A stretch of DNA of 64,000 nt from the NCBI RefSeq assembly GCF_000003855.2, contig NW_003101682.1:3250386-3314385 (forward strand). The letters run 5' to 3'. This DNA is from Blastomyces gilchristii SLH14081 (lineage: Eukaryota > Ascomycota > Eurotiomycetes > Onygenales > Ajellomycetaceae). This document shows, one piece after another, positions 31,851-43,000 of the stretch (within the stretch, counting starts at the first letter, position 1; each line of letters starts with the position of its first letter). The position numbers and the translations under genes were made by a program. The notes beneath the pieces are model-generated. The model made no database searches. It had not been told where the DNA came from and was given only the letters and a program-made list of their open reading frames with translations.

Positions 31851-34800
31851 TTCTATTTATTTTCTTATTTTTTAGCTTTAATGAGAGTATGATTTCTTCT
31901 TCTCTTTGCATATGCTGCAGACTGTTCATCTCAGTAGAAACTCATCATCTTATAGACTAGAATTTATAAATGACAGTGTTAATATCTTTATCACAATCAG
32001 GTTCTTAGTGAAGACTGTGTTATTCTGACTTATCAGAATTCATAGTATGAAAGTCATGTCTCAGCTTCTGCAGATATCTTATCTATCTGAATGATTCTTA
32101 AGTGAACTTATTCATCTTATCAGAATATTCTTATCACTGAACCTTGAATCAGAGCTTATGATCTTGCTTCTCTGAGTCAATAATTTCTTTGACCTGGTAT
32201 TCTCTTTCACTCTCTAGTACTTTATAAACAGAGTGATGAGTCACAGAGTTTTCTTCTAAGAATTCCTTATATTCACAGAGTAAAGAGATATGAAAAACAT
32301 TGTATATCTACAACTCAGATAACAGTTTCAATCTGTAAAACTATGAACTAATTTTCTTCATAATCTTATAAGACTCTGTCTGTAAGAGATTCAGCTTCTT
32401 ACTAGATCTCTGTATGATGATATTTTCTAGACTCAGTCAGACTCTATCATCTTTCTTAAAACTCTTTATAATATACTTGAAGTTATAGTATCTCTTCTGA
32501 TACTCTTGAGCCTTTCTCAAGAATTCACAGGCTTTCTTCTGAATCTTCTGAATTCTCTCAGCTTATTCACAGATATCATCACACTCTATAGTGTACTCTT
32601 ACAGATTCATCAAGATTATCTGTGAATAAGTCTTAGTGAGTATCTCAAAGAGGGTTTTATCTATGCTGACATGCTTTGAGTTATTGTATATAAACTTTAT
32701 AAGTGATAATCAATACACTCAGTTATTCTGATTGTAATTGACAAAGTACTGCAGATACTGTTTTAATATACTTATCAGATATTCTATCTGATCATCTGTC
32801 TATTGATGAAAAGTCATGCTTAAATCTCATGATATCTTCAGTATAGTTATCAGATCAGATCAGAACTCTTTTATAATGATTAATTCTCTGTCTGAGACAA
32901 TGTTCACAGACAACTCATGCAATCAAATCATATCACAGATAAAGATATAAGTTAAATTCTTTAACTTCAAGTTCTTACAGATGAGTATAAAGTGTGTTAT
33001 CTTAATAAAGTAATTCACTATTATCAGCACACTGTTAAAACAGGTATTATATATGTTCTTGCTTTCAGAGAGACTCACAAGAGTATTCATTTCTAGCTGT
33101 TTTCAAGATTTCTGTGAGATGAGTAGAGGAGTAAGTTCTTTATATAGTCTGAATCATACTATCTGTGAACTCTGATAAACAGTATAAGAATTCACTATCT
33201 TCTTCACAAGTTCTCATATCTTCAGTCAGAAGTATTTTCTTATAAGTAACTCATGAGTTCTAGTATCTGTAAAATAACCTGCTAGAGAAGAGTCATGATG
33301 CCTTTTAATAAGTTCTATATATAGAAACTCATTTATGAGTATATAAATCCAGCTCTCTCTTTACAAGAGATTATTTAAGTTTCTTTAATTCTTTATTTCT
33401 GCAGAATTGATTCCTGCTGTGAGCAGTTTCTGAATATACTGAGCATATTCATTCTTCAGTTGCAGTTCAGATAATCTGAATAGAAGATCTTACAAAGACT
33501 TATACTCTGTTTCTTCTTACACTAGATCTTTCATAGTGCTTCTCAAAGCTCACAATCTCTTCAGATTATAGATACTCTCTTCAAGAATTCTTATAAAGAT
33601 TCTCAGAGTGTTGACTCTTAATGTTATAGAGAGTAGTTGTACAGGCTTCTTCTCTCTCTCTTCCCTCTTCTCTTATAAGAAATTGAGAGACTCTTCAGTC
33701 AATCTCTTTGTAACAATCAGTTCAAGTATTCTGTAAAGCTTTTCTGTCTTCTCTAGTCTCTCTGTAGCTGTTATTCTAGTCTTCTTAACATAGTCTGGTC
33801 TGTAAGAGAGTTCATCTGCTGAGTTCTTAGTTTTCTTGATATATTCTATCTTGAATCAGAATTCACTCAGTCTCTGAGCTCAGTAAACCTGTCACTGTGA
33901 GAGTTTCTTGATTAAAGTAAACTGTTATAAGCTGTCATGATCAGTTCTAACAGTAATCAATATTATAAGGCTCTCAAAGTAGTGATATCAGTGACAGAAA
34001 GATTTCACTATTATAAGAAGCTTCTGATTATAAATGTCATAGTTGATCTCTACAGATTACATCTTCTATGAGAAAAAGATCACTGAAACCCAGTTCTCAT
34101 TTAACTGTAGTTACAAGACTATTTCTGAAATTGTAAAGAAGAAGACATCTGTCTTCAATCTGATTAAGAGCAAGAAATCAAAGTGAAATAGTATTACTGT
34201 GTCTATAAATATCTATTTCAATCTTACAAAGATCTCATAAGCTTCTGAAGTAAGAAAGTTCTCACAGTTCTCTCTTCTCAATAATCTTTTTATTCTTTAT
34301 TTATAGAATGACTTCTTCTTATTTTCATTCTTCAGCATGTCTGTAAGAGTTAAGAAGATTCTCATAAACACAAAGATAAACTGTCTATAGAAATTCACAA
34401 AGCTCAGAAAGATCTGAATCTCATGAATACTAGTTAACTTCAGTCATGATAGAATAGTCTCAATCTATGAAGATTTCATCTGAATATCATCTACAGTGAT
34501 TATATATTCTAGAAAATTAATTCAGCAGACACTGAAGTTGCACTTTATAAGCTTAATATACAGTTCTGCCTCATCTAAGATCTTCAATATACTTCACACA
34601 TGCTCAGTATATTCTTTCTTCTTCATAGAGTACATCATCACATTATTCAGATATATTATCATGAAGACATTCAGATATGTATGAAGTGTTTTATTAATAA
34701 AAGACTGAAATATCACAGAGATATTAGTTAGATTAAAAGACATCACTAGATATTCAAACAATTTCAGTACAGTTCTAAAGACAGTCTTTCATTCATTCTC

Positions 34801-35700
34801 AGACTGTATTCACAGTTATGTATATGTATTAATCATATCTAGTTGTGTGAATATAACAGCTCTCATGAGACAGTTGATCACATTCTCAATCAGAGACAGA
34901 GAATAGCAGCTCTTTATTATCTTGAAATTCAGATTATAATAGTCTATATATAATCTGAGATCTTTATTCTTCTTCTTTACAAATATCACAGAGGCTTCTG
35001 CAGAGATCTGTGAAGATCAGATAAAGTCATTCTTCAGATTCTTCTTTACATAGATCTGCAAGACCTCTGTCTCATAATAAGAGAGCTTATAGATTGATTC
35101 TCAGAAGAGTTTCTGTTCTTCTATTAAATCTATTATCAGATTCTTCTCACAGTGAGAAGAAAGCTCAGCTGTCTTTACTGAGCTAAATATCTCTGTAAGA
35201 TCTCAGTATTTCTCTGATATCTGAAGCTCTGTTTTCATAATCACAAAGTTCTCAGATATTCACAAAGTCATTATATAGATAAGCTTGTCTTCTCTAATTA
35301 ACTCTACAGTATTAACTGATTCTATCTCTGTAAGTAAGTCAATCAACACTGATTAGAAGTATAAACCTGACTCATGAACAGCTATATACAGATTGTGTCT
35401 TTGAAGTTATATAAGTCTCAAGTACATGTTATCTGTGATGTTCATAATAATTACAGTTTCTACAAATCTTCTTCAGATTCTGAAGAGATCTTGCAATTCA
35501 AAGATGACTCTTACAAGTCTCTCAGCTCTCAGGTCTGAGTTCTCACACTCTGCTTATTATAAGAGCAGATTCTCAGTTTTCACTATTCAGCTTATTCACT
35601 CTGCAAGCTTTAGAGACACTACAGTGATCTGAGATTCTGAGTTCATTAATGCTTCTCATGCTTGCAGAGCAGTAATATCATGATATAATCTCTTCTTATA
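31850..35700 (-). pseudogene. pol: gypsy-D pol: RT, RNase H, integrase, decayed
   Basis: RT: ASVIFVKKKNKDLRLYIDYY near 34990-34930 and YLNNVMMYSMKKKEYTEHV with Tyr-Leu-Asn-Asn at 34653-34642 in place of YLDD (two G-to-A changes). RNase H tail: FKIEYIKKTKNSADELS then YRPDYVKK near 33860-33790, a common gypsy pattern. Integrase core: NIVSDRELIIIKEF near 32915-32870, and TFHxxTDDQIEYLISIL near 32820-32775, against YHPQTDGQTE. Protease would lie about 35300-35600 but I cannot place its Asp motif. It is clearly a different family from gypsy-A. Confidence 0.87.
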
Positions 35701-35749
35701 AGCAAGTATTTTCATCAGAGAAGTAACAGATTCAGGTATCAGCTTCAAG

Positions 35750-36882
35750 ACTCTTAAGAAGACTGTTACTGACTCTATTCATGACTTCTCAAATTCTTAT
35801 TTTAGTTTGTTTGAACAGTTCACATGAAGATGTTCTGATTTAGAACAGATAAAGCAGAGTCTCTTTTTCTTAATCTTTCTATTATACACTCTGTTCATGA
35901 GAGCTTATAAAGCTCTTTCTCTCTACTCAGCAGTCAGATATGAATCTCTCTGTATCTTGTCATTCTTTTCTAATAAATCTGTTCTCTGTTATTCTGACTC
36001 TCACAGAGCTGATCAGTGATTCACTCTCTGCAGATCTGTGACTCTCACAGTGATCTGCAAGCAGTGAATGAGAGTCATCAGTTTCTTCAGAGTCAAGAGC
36101 TTAGAGTCTTACTTAATGAGCTTGTTCTACATCTCTTTATTCAGTCTCTTTATAAATATTATCATTCAGGTCTTATTTCAAGACCCTGTTTTCACAGATC
36201 TCAATTTATATCATAATTTCATGAAGCACTGTGAGTAGTCTTCATCAGATTTCTCACCTCTTTTCCTAATATTAATAATTACAGCTCAGATGTTCTCTGT
36301 TCAGCTCACAGAGTTCTTTAACTTGTTCTCTAGATAGGTCTTGAGAACAGATCAGTGAGATCTCTTGTGATCATTTTCTAGATAATTCAGCCAGTTCTTG
36401 ACTTCAGTGTAGTAGAGATCTGTTATTATATAGATGACAGCTTCTTCATCTTCTATGTCACACAGTCAGGCTTGTGAGTTAATTTCAAATACAAACTTGC
36501 AAAAGCTTTTATAGATTGTGATTTGATAAGTGATCTTAAGTGATCACAGCTTAAGAAAGTTTCTTTTCAATTCACAGATATCTCTGAAGATTATGTCTAG
36601 AGACTCAGTTCAAGAGTGTTTACAGACAGTAAGCATTTCTTGTAGAAAAATAGCTTGATCTTATAAGAGATACTCAAGAATGTTCTTCACTGAGATTGAT
36701 TCATTTATGAGTTTGAAGAGTTTCTCTGTCACAGATATAGAGAATGATGTTCTGTGAGTGATTGATAAGTTCTCTGAGACTTCTTTTATAAAGATTGTTC
36801 ATGATTCAGATGACTGCTTCTGAGTGTCTGCAGTAGAGTTTGCAGGGATTCAAGCATGTGAGTTTCTAGTTCTTTCAGTCAT
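35750..36882 (-). pseudogene. gag: gypsy-D gag, decayed
   Basis: The frame starts at ATG 36882 (MTERTRNSHA). The zinc knuckle at 35856-35815 is intact: C-F-I-C-S-K-S-E-H-L-H-V-N-C. Between them lies a capsid-like stretch with a few TGA/TAA stops (SWTIFIKEVSENLSITH near 36800-36750). The distance to the 5' LTR is only about 30 bp, so the leader is short. Confidence 0.75.
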
Positions 36883-36914
36883 AACAGATGATTGCTGACT
36901 GACTGAGCTTGAAA

Positions 36915-37172
36915 TGTAAGAATAAGTGCTTGCAGACAATTATTCAGGTATTTGCAGCTTGATGTGATATGTACTGTTAACTACTAGAAGTATTTATGAT
37001 AGAAAGATAAAATATAAAGATTAAATGTATAATAGTATTCAAGCTGAGTTATGAATAGTATTTGTGAACTTCAGTCTATATAGTTGTGTGTAGTCAAGGG
37101 CCGCTAACTCTATTGATTACATGAGAGATAGGAATAGAAGTAAAGAATCCGCGAGAAGCGGGATTTCTTACA
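36915..37172 (-). repeat. 5' LTR-D
   Basis: A 258 bp LTR equal in length to 29924-30181, differing mainly by C/T and G/A changes. Confidence 0.9.
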
Positions 37173-37177
37173 CTCTG

Positions 37178-38256
37178 ATAGAATCTGATAAGATATAGTA
37201 ATTGACTTTACTGTTAATCTATCTGAGAGTAAGAATTATAGAATCATTGTGATCATTGTTGATTAACTAAGTAAAGATGTAATATTGAAACCTTGTAATA
37301 AGATAAATACTGAACAAGTTGCTGAAGTCTTCTTATGAAGTTCATTCTATCAGATACATGAGTTACTGAGATCTATAGTATTGAATTGAGACTTCTAATT
37401 CATGAGCACTCTCTGAACAAGAATCTGTCAAGTTCTCAAGATTACACATTATCTATTAACTGTCTATCACTCTGAGACTGATGATGTATCAGAACAGATA
37501 ATTCAGACTGTAAAGAATTATCTCTGTAAGTTCTGTAATTACTTATAAGATGATTGACATAATCTGCTTCTACATACAGAGGTTGTTATCAATGAATAAG
37601 ATATTATTTCAATAGACATAAGCCTGTTCTTTCTTACACATGATTATCACATGAAGATGTTGAATCTTCTAGAGATCACACAGTTCATATCAGACCTCTG
37701 CAGTTCAATTCAGATCACTGATAATATAGTAATAAAGCACTGAGATACTCATGACTAAGCAGAGGCCTTCATGACAACTATAAAACAAGATCAAGAGAAT
37801 CAAATCAATGTTCACTGAGACCTCACTGAATAATATAAGATAGAAGACTTGATATGATTGAATCTTAAGAATATACAGATTACATGTTCATCTTGTATAC
37901 TGAATTATCACTATGTCAAGTATAAAGTGATAGAAGTTCTAGATAGTCATAACTATCATCTTGACATATTATCAGAAATTTATAATATCTTTCATACAAG
38001 CTTGCTCTGTTGCACTATCACTGATCTGTTCTCTTCTCAACTAACTTTCAACTGACAGCTGCCAAACATCATAGAAGAAGATAATGAGCTTGAGTGAGAG
38101 ATTGAGAATATTCTCAATAAGAGACTCTGCAGCTGCAGTCAGTAATATCTCATGAAATGAGTCAGCTATAATCAATTAATCTGAACTCTGAGTTTCATAT
38201 TATCTGAAACAGCAGTTCTTGACTGATGAGAACTGCTTCTGAAAGAAAGGATTTAA
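37178..38256 (+). pseudogene. pol: gypsy-A2 pol, part 2: integrase end and chromodomain
   Basis: Continues the integrase after gypsy-D: SYRIIVIIVD-like core near 37230-37265, YHSETDDVSEQ near 37471-37503, the open C-terminal stretch 37858-38055 (KYKVIEVLDSHNYHLDILSE), and a chromodomain near 38068-38245 (EIENILNKRLCSCSQ, then YLMKWVSYN). Apart from stops it is colinear with gypsy-A1. Confidence 0.86.
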
Positions 38257-38564
38257 TATGATAAGCTGCATCTGATCAATTATATAGACTATTTCATTAC
38301 ACTTCATAAATTCTTTCACTTCATTCCCAAATGTGTACACTCTGATTCTCAGTCATTCTCAATCACTGATCCTCAGTCATCACAAACATGTATAGATTCT
38401 TCCACCCCGAAGCTTCACTGCATATATTATTACATACATGTATAAATATTCACTCTGATCACTGATTCTCACACTTTCTCTTTCTTTTCTTCTCTAACAT
38501 TTTTCTCTTTGTTATATAAGACCTATCAATATTATACCGATCTATTCGGCGTAGGCCTCTTACA
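38257..38564 (+). repeat. 3' LTR-A of gypsy-A2
   Basis: 308 bp; starts TATGATAAGC (from TGTGACAGGC) and ends TATTCGGCGTAGGCC..TTACA, followed by TGAAT. Confidence 0.9.
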
Positions 38565-38569
38565 TGAAT

Positions 38570-38720
38570 ATTTATATGCATATAAGATGAAGCTTCAGAG
38601 TGAAAGAATAGAAGCTCTGTAAGTTCTTCAGCTGAGAATTAATAACTGAGAATCAGAGCTTTTAGCAGAAATCTATGAAGTGCAATGAAATAGTCTTATA
38701 ATCAGATGCAGTCTGTCACA
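38570..38720 (-). repeat. LTR-A of gypsy-A3, second part
   Basis: The remainder of the LTR begun at 25457, ending GTCTGTCACA (reverse of the LTR start). It is adjoined at 38721 by the gypsy-A 3' internal region read on the minus strand. Confidence 0.82.
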
Positions 38721-39508
38721 TTAGTCTCTTCTTTCTGAAAGTGAGTGCAGTTCTCATTGATCAAGAGCTGCTGTATTAAATAGTACAGAGTCTGAGGTTT
38801 AGATCAGACAGTTATAATCAACTGATTTCACAAGATATTATCAGGTACAGTTACAGAGTCTTTTATCAAGAATATTCTCAATCTCTTATTCAAGTTCATT
38901 ATCTTCTTCTATGATCTCTGGTGATTATCAGTTGAAAGTCAGTTGAGAAGAAAATGAGTTAGTGACAGTATAATAAAACAAGCTTGTATAAAACATATTA
39001 TAAATCTCTGACAGAGTATTAAGACAGTAGTTATAACTGTTTAGAACTTCTGTTACTATGTATCTCATATAATAATAATTCAATGTATGAGATAAGTGTG
39101 TGATTCATATATTTTTAAGATTGAATTATATAAGATCTTCTATCTTATATTACTCAGCAGAATCTTATCAAATATTAACTTAATTCTCTTAATCTTGTTT
39201 AGCACTTATAATGAAGACTTCTACTCAGTTATAAGTATCTCAGAGCTTTATTACTATGTTATCAGTAATCTGAATTAAACTACAGAGATTTAGTGTAAAC
39301 TATGTAATCTCTAGAAGATTCAACATCTTCATATAATAACTGTGTATAAGAAAGAATGAGCTTATACCTGTTAAAACAGTATCTCAGTCATTGATGACAA
39401 TCTCTGTGTGTAAAAGAAGATTATATCAATCATCTTATAAGTAGTTACAGAACTTATAAAGATAGTTTTTTACAGTCTGAATTATCTGTTCTGATATACT
39501 ATCAGTCT
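38721..39508 (-). pseudogene. pol: gypsy-A3 chromodomain and integrase end
   Basis: The reverse strand gives EIENILDKRLCNC and YLVKSVDYN (chromodomain, near 38890-38800), preceded by the integrase C-terminal stretch near 39060-38930 (KYMSNRSSKQL-type sequence). Many stops. The integrase continues beyond the chimera at 41774. Confidence 0.75.
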
Positions 39509-39520
39509 CAGAGTGATAAG
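39508..39520 (+). repeat. Target-site duplication of the chimera, left
   Basis: TCAGAGTGATAAG is repeated at 41761-41773. The uninterrupted equivalent in gypsy-A4 near 62465 reads CTCAGAGTGATAGACAG. So the 2.24 kb between the repeats inserted as one unit. Confidence 0.88.
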
Positions 39521-39521
39521 C

Positions 39522-39602
39522 GCCAGCGTGGCCCAGTTGGTAAGACTGGTAACCAAGGCCGCACACATTAGAGGTGCGTGGGTTTGAATCCCACTGCTGG
39601 CA
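39522..39602 (+). promoter_or_regulatory. tRNA-Leu-like head with Pol III boxes (SINE1)
   Basis: Box A is TGGCCCAGTTGG and box B is GGGTTTGAATCCC. Outer bases GCCAGCG and TGCTGGC pair as an acceptor stem. The order GCGTGGCC...GTGCGTGGGTTTGAATCCCA resembles class II tRNA-Leu with a long variable arm. I see no normal anticodon stem, so I treat it as a SINE promoter rather than a tRNA gene. Confidence 0.75.
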
Positions 39603-40272
39603 TCTGTCACTTCTTACCCATGAAAGCCCTCATATAATAGAGGCTGAGCCTAATTAGTAAGGCTTGATGCAGGGTAGAACTCTCTACTGCAAGTCAAGCC
39701 ACTAGTTAAGTGAGATTCTGTGAACACTCATCAGGGCTGGCATGAAGTATCAATGTCTCACTATTCTACTGTGCACTCATCAAGATTCTAATGATATAGA
39801 GTCAAGTCTAATATAGTGATTATATACTACTTAAGCAAGTCTCTAAAACTAGGACTGTCATCAGAGCCTAGCTCCGCCTCAAATACAGAAAATGATTTTG
39901 AAAATCACTCAACTAGCAGGTCTAGACACACATCTAGGTTCTAGACAGAGCACTCTGATAGGCTAGAGCCTGCAAGCTCACTGTCAATCTCTAATACTAG
40001 CAGAGAGAACTGCAGTCATCAAGCCTATGATTAGTCTCTAACACAGAACAAGATCATGACAGCTGATTGATAGGCCTATGAGCATCTAATGAGGCCGAGA
40101 TCAGCAACTGAAAGCTTGGTGTGTACATCACTAAGTGAGCAGTGACAGTCACTAACTAACATCTCTGGAAATTAGTGACTGGCCTGAGAGAACAGACGCG
40201 GTGATCAGTTAATTATAGAGAATTAAATGTAATTAGCTTAAGATGCATCCTGCGGGTGGCTAGCATCTGTAG
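39603..40272 (+). repeat. SINE1 body, non-coding
   Basis: About 670 bases without a sustained ORF, present at equal length at 49744-50413. A hairpin at 39661-39700 pairs GGCTTGA with TCAAGCC, with an inner GTAGA/TCTAC stem. The end is placed where the two copies stop matching: GGCTAG plus nine bases that differ only by transitions, then different LINE positions. Confidence 0.75.
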
Positions 40273-41760
40273 TCAATTTTCTTCTTTAAATGTTGAAAAA
40301 GTTGATCATGAGAAGTTATTTCTCTGGAGAGAAAAGCTTGAATCTCTTATAGACTTACAAATAAGTGAACTATCAAAAGAGAAAGAATATGAATAGCATT
40401 TAAAGAGAATTTCTACAATTAATATAAAAGACTCTATTCTGATTTATTCAGATGGCTCAAAAAATGAGAACTTGAATAGATTAGACACAGAAATTGCTTA
40501 TACTGAAGATAATATCAATTTTATCTCAGATTTCTGAAATCTAGACTCTGAATGTGAAGTCTTTGATACTGAACTATTTATAATAGTGAAAGCTTTCAAA
40601 CTCATTGAAATAAAATCTTATAAAAGAGGAAATTGTTTGAAAGAGATATGAATATTCTCTGATAGTCAAGCTACTTTAAAAAGACTTAGAAATAGTCAGA
40701 TTTATAATAATCAAATGAATCTTGAACTGATCTTAAACTCTATTTTAAAAATTCAAAAGAGAAGAATATCAAAGCTGATAATTTATCTGCACTGAATTCC
40801 TGCTTATATAAATATTCATAGCAATGAATTGACTGATTCAGCTGTAAAAAAGAGTACAGAATTAAGCAGATCTATTCAAAAAATTATATTCTGATCTTTT
40901 ATAAAGAGAAAAATAAAAGAATCTTGTTTAGATAAGTGAAATGAAAGCTGACAGAAATAAAAGAAGAGTATACATTATTCAAGATTTGAAATAAAATCTA
41001 AGTGAAAATCTTGTTTAATTAAATATAAAAAGAAAATATTCTCATCTATAATACAGCTGAAACTAGGACATGACTATTTCAAATCTTATATACAAAGATT
41101 TGATGATAGATTTGACTCAATAGAATGCTTATTCTGTAATACAAATAAGAATTCTGAGTATATTGTAATATACTGTGCATTATACAATAGTCTCAGAGTC
41201 AGATTGAAAGAGAAGTATGATCTAAATTAATTAAATATAAGATTCTTATTCTCAACTGAGACAGGAATTAAATACTTAATAGACTTTCTATCAGAAACTC
41301 AAGCAGCTATAAGAAAATGACTAAATTCAGAATTATCTGAATATGAAGAGGAGGAAATCAATCAGATATAGTCTGTTAAAACAGCTATACACTCTCTTTT
41401 AATAATTTGTTTTATTATAGTCTCTCTTTACTTTATCTTTTTCTTTATCTTTTTCTTTCAATTTCTTTCTATCTATCTATTTAATGTGTCTATCTTTGAG
41501 ACTGTGTTCTTTTTCTCTTTTCCTTTGTCATGATATTATCAAATGATTTCAAAGTATCAAAAGATGTTAAAACACTGCAATTTATAAACAGTTTTTGTAT
41601 TCTGAGCTGGAATTTTCTGATTTTGCATATCTGAAATTGATGAATGTATAATAGTTAACTTTACAGACATAGGAAAAACCCTGAGAACTAAAAGTTCTCA
41701 GGTAGATGTCATAGTCTCTGACTGCATACATCTATAATTGAAGAATAATAATAATAATAA
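40273..41760 (+). mobile_element. LINE 3' part of chimera 1
   Basis: It carries RNase H remnants (YSDGSKNENLNRLD near 40444-40486, with Asp-Gly-Ser intact), a Cys/His finger with decayed Cys positions near 41124-41175, the 3' UTR hairpin CTGAGAACT/AGTTCTCAG and a TAA tail. Stops are frequent after 40530. It is less decayed than L1/L2 at the DGS motif. Confidence 0.85.
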
Positions 41761-41773
41761 TCAGAGTGATAAG

Positions 41774-43000
41774 CAGTTGATAAATAATATATAATCTTAA
41801 GAACTTAACAGATTCTTGTTCAGAGAGTGCTTATAAATTAATAATCTTAGATATTATAGATCTTGATAAGCTATATATCAGATAGAATAGACTTTATAAA
41901 AAAGCTTTAGTGATCTGTTCAGTGTTCATCTTATTATAAGATTTCAATATTATATTCTTGCTCAATTGATTAATAATAATCAGGATATTTCTACAGCTCT
42001 TACTCTCAGAGAGATTAATAATGAAGTTAATTACTACATCTTATCAGATTCTATCAGAGATATTAAGTAATTTCAGTAGATCTTTTCTACAATCTTTTTA
42101 TAAGATAATAGAGAAATAATAATTACAGTTTCAGACAAAGTGTCTGATACTGTTTAATATCTCAGATCAGTAGAACTCTTGAGAGATTATTCAATATAGT
42201 TACTTATAACTCAGATAACTAATTATATATAAATCATGCATCTCTTACATTATTCTGATATGTAAGAGTTCAGATTAAGAGACTCAGTATTGTTTATAAA
42301 ATTACAGAGTGTTATTATTATCAATTAAGTATTCTAAGATGTTGATTCTTACATGTAGTTCTGAGAAGAATCAGAATGATTCTTGATATACTGTTGTAAT
42401 AAGTGTTTAAAGAAGTTTATCAGTCTGAGCTATTATATGCCATAATTCATTCAGTGTAGATTTGAAAGAAGTTGAGACATCAGTAGCAGTTCTAATTAGA
42501 GAAGCAGTCTCAGTGGCCGAATGGTTAATGCAGCCACCCGGTAGCACCTTGGCGTGGGAAACCAAGACATGTGGGTTTGAAACCCGCAGGGGATACATTA
42601 AATCCGGAACTCAAGCACCTCAGGTTTCTAATAAATACAGAGGTATACAAATCACTTCAATGAATTGCTCTATGTTCCTGAGCTGAGAAGTTATTATTGT
42701 ATGTATCTAATTATCACTTCTTTATATTTTCCTATGTTCTTGTTATCTTGACATGATGTCAACACCTGTATTTCCTCCTGTATAACTAACACTTGACCTG
42801 TATTTAACATCATGCAAGAACTCATTATAAGCTCCGCTTGCATATGAGTATAAGGAAATAATAATAATAATAATAATAATAATTAGAGAAGTATGTATAG
42901 TGTCATGAGTTGTTTTATTATAATTAACTAGTATCTTTGAATTCAAGATCTGATGCTCTCAGTTCATTCAGCAGGTATCTATTACATTAAAAGGCATATC
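41774..43000 (-). pseudogene. pol: gypsy-A3 integrase, middle and start
   Basis: Matches 61690-63400 in gypsy-A4 and the reverse of gypsy-A1/A2 integrase, for instance the zinc-site area near 42120-42180 and the RNase H-integrase junction near 42480 where the SINE2 inserted. Heavily decayed. Parts near 42700-42900 belong to the SINE2. Confidence 0.7.
42505..42880 (+). mobile_element. SINE2, tRNA-headed, plus-strand copy
   Basis: A 376 bp element with target duplication AATTAGAGAAG (42494-42504 and 42881-42891). Its head has box A TGGCCGAATGG and box B GGGTTTGAAACCC, suggesting a tRNA-Ser-like origin. Its tail is (TAA)n after AGTATAAGGAAA. Gypsy-A4 near 63195 shows the empty site TTCTAATTGAAGAAGCATG. 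Because its tail matches the LINE tail, the LINE is the likely source of its reverse transcriptase. Confidence 0.9.

Larger units (their letters stand above)
29924..37172 (-). mobile_element. gypsy-D, Ty3/gypsy retrotransposon (7249 bp)
   Basis: Two 258 bp LTRs and the 5 bp duplication CTCTG (29919-29923 and 37173-37177) define the element. A polypurine tract beside the left LTR and the protein frames both put it on the minus strand. Gag with a zinc knuckle, RT, RNase H and integrase are recognisable. It is longer than gypsy-A, partly because of about 1.5 kb between the integrase and the 3' LTR. Confidence 0.92.
25640..38564 (+). mobile_element. gypsy-A2, Ty3/gypsy chromovirus carrying gypsy-D
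   Basis: Two 308 bp LTR-A copies bound the same gag-pol-chromodomain body as gypsy-A1. The 5 bp duplication TGAAT (25635-25639 and 38565-38569) is intact and lies inside the LTR-A of gypsy-A3. Subtracting gypsy-D leaves about 5.67 kb. The gag start codon is mutated to ATA and stops are numerous. Confidence 0.92.
39521..41760 (+). mobile_element. SINE1-LINE chimera, copy 1
   Basis: A 751 bp tRNA-headed sequence (39522-40272) is fused to a 5'-truncated LINE (40273-41760) ending in (TAA)n. One 12-13 bp target duplication bounds the whole, so the fusion existed before or during insertion. The LINE joins at the point equivalent to 13914 in L1. Copy 2 (49663-51740) has the same head but joins the LINE about 140 bp further on. 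Confidence 0.9.

Noticed and set aside
39522..39602. Functional tRNA gene
   Set aside because: Both Pol III boxes and an acceptor-like stem are present, but no normal anticodon stem-loop can be drawn, and the sequence is repeated as the head of a 751 bp mobile unit.
42511..42600. Functional tRNA-Ser gene
   Set aside because: It is part of SINE2, with target duplications and a TAA tail; a second copy on the minus strand at 59355-59430 shows the same extension.
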